This document shows, piece after piece, positions 63,501-64,000 of a stretch of 64,000 bases of DNA. Position 1 is the stretch's first letter, and the number at the start of each line of letters is the position of its first letter. The notes below the pieces were generated by a model. The model saw only the letters and a list, made by a program, of their open reading frames with translations, was not told where the DNA came from and did no database searches. Made by a program: the position numbers and the translations under genes. Source of the stretch: Rostratula benghalensis (taxonomy: Eukaryota; Chordata; Aves; Charadriiformes; Rostratulidae); NCBI GenBank assembly GCA_013399305.1, contig VXAI01000157.1:1729491-1793490 (forward strand). The letters run 5' to 3'.

Positions 63501-64000
63501 ATTAATTGTTTATCACAAACTTATGACATCAGATTCATCTGCAGAAATCAAAAAGAACTGAAATGGTAAATATAGGATTTCTTTCCTTATTTTCTGCTTT
63601 CTTTCAGTCTTCTGCTGATTTTATAATCTCTGTCAAACTTGTTACAAAACTTCTTGATATGAACATGAAGATTGATCAAACCAAAACTCTTAAATGTTTT
63701 AAATACTTAGAGCTGATTTCAAAACAGGATAAACACGAATGGCTTCTTTGCAAAGGTGTGATGTAATAAACTCAGTAGCAATATCTGCTACTCCAGAAGG
63801 CCTGGTACACACAGAAATTCTCATTGATTTCACATATTGAACAGATACTTTCTCTTGGCTTTGAGATCCAAGCTTGAAAAAGCAGCATATGTAATTACAT
63901 CTTCTAAACTATGCTTCTAGGCAGAAGCAAGTCACCACAATGTTGCTGTTATCAGAAGCAGAAATACGAACCCAATATACTGTAGCAGAGTAGCAGACTA
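60552..64000. other. Non-coding AT-rich DNA
   Basis: No gene or known repeat. Contains a 19-bp tandem duplication at 62627-62667. Confidence 0.55.
62627..62667. repeat. Tandem duplication, 19-bp unit
   Basis: GCTTTGAAAATCTTTCATG and GCTTTGAAAATCATTCATG lie back to back with one mismatch, followed by GCT of a third unit. Confidence 0.9.

Overview
The window looks like a piece of a bird genome. Four things in the sequence point that way: several CR1 LINE fragments with the typical 3' end (CCAAC...ATTCTATGATTCTATG), two families of endogenous-retrovirus LTR that I recognise as avian-type, the absence of any Alu-, B1- or L1-like sequence, and an AT-rich background (estimated below 40% GC by eye). 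The species cannot be read from the sequence; a neoavian bird is my best guess.

Almost all of the 64 kb is non-coding. No multi-exon gene, tRNA, rRNA or CRISPR can be supported. The short open frames scattered through it behave like chance frames in AT-rich DNA, and several of the longest begin at GTG or TTG rather than ATG. The one stretch that reads like real coding sequence is a candidate exon at 43704-43845 (+), with a good acceptor, a good donor and a natural-looking peptide. I could not identify its gene. The window is therefore probably a large intron or intergenic desert beside or inside a gene on the plus strand.

Layout: 1-2526 unique AT-rich DNA; 2527-3078 LTR-like copy (family B); 3079-11219 unique; 11220-11562 CR1 (-); about 12088-12475 old CR1 (+); 14978-16465 CR1 (+) with decayed reverse transcriptase; 16466-23043 unique; 23044-24662 a packed repeat cluster (solo LTR family A, GAATA microsatellite, CR1 (-), LTR family B); 24663-28569 unique; 28570-30075 CR1 (+) with an internal deletion; 30076-43703 mostly unique, with a small CR1 end at 31258, a 100-bp inverted repeat pair at 36282/40347 and a CR1 3' end at 42546-42745; 43704-43845 candidate exon; 43846-64000 mostly unique, with an old direct-repeat pair at 47281/49017, an assembly gap at 52390-52545 and a strongly A/C-biased tract at 60374-60551.

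Nothing here forms a pathway or operon. The observations most worth checking are the candidate exon, the inverted repeat pair, the old direct-repeat pair and the nested repeat cluster near 23-24.7 kb. I did not find a convincing new biological system.
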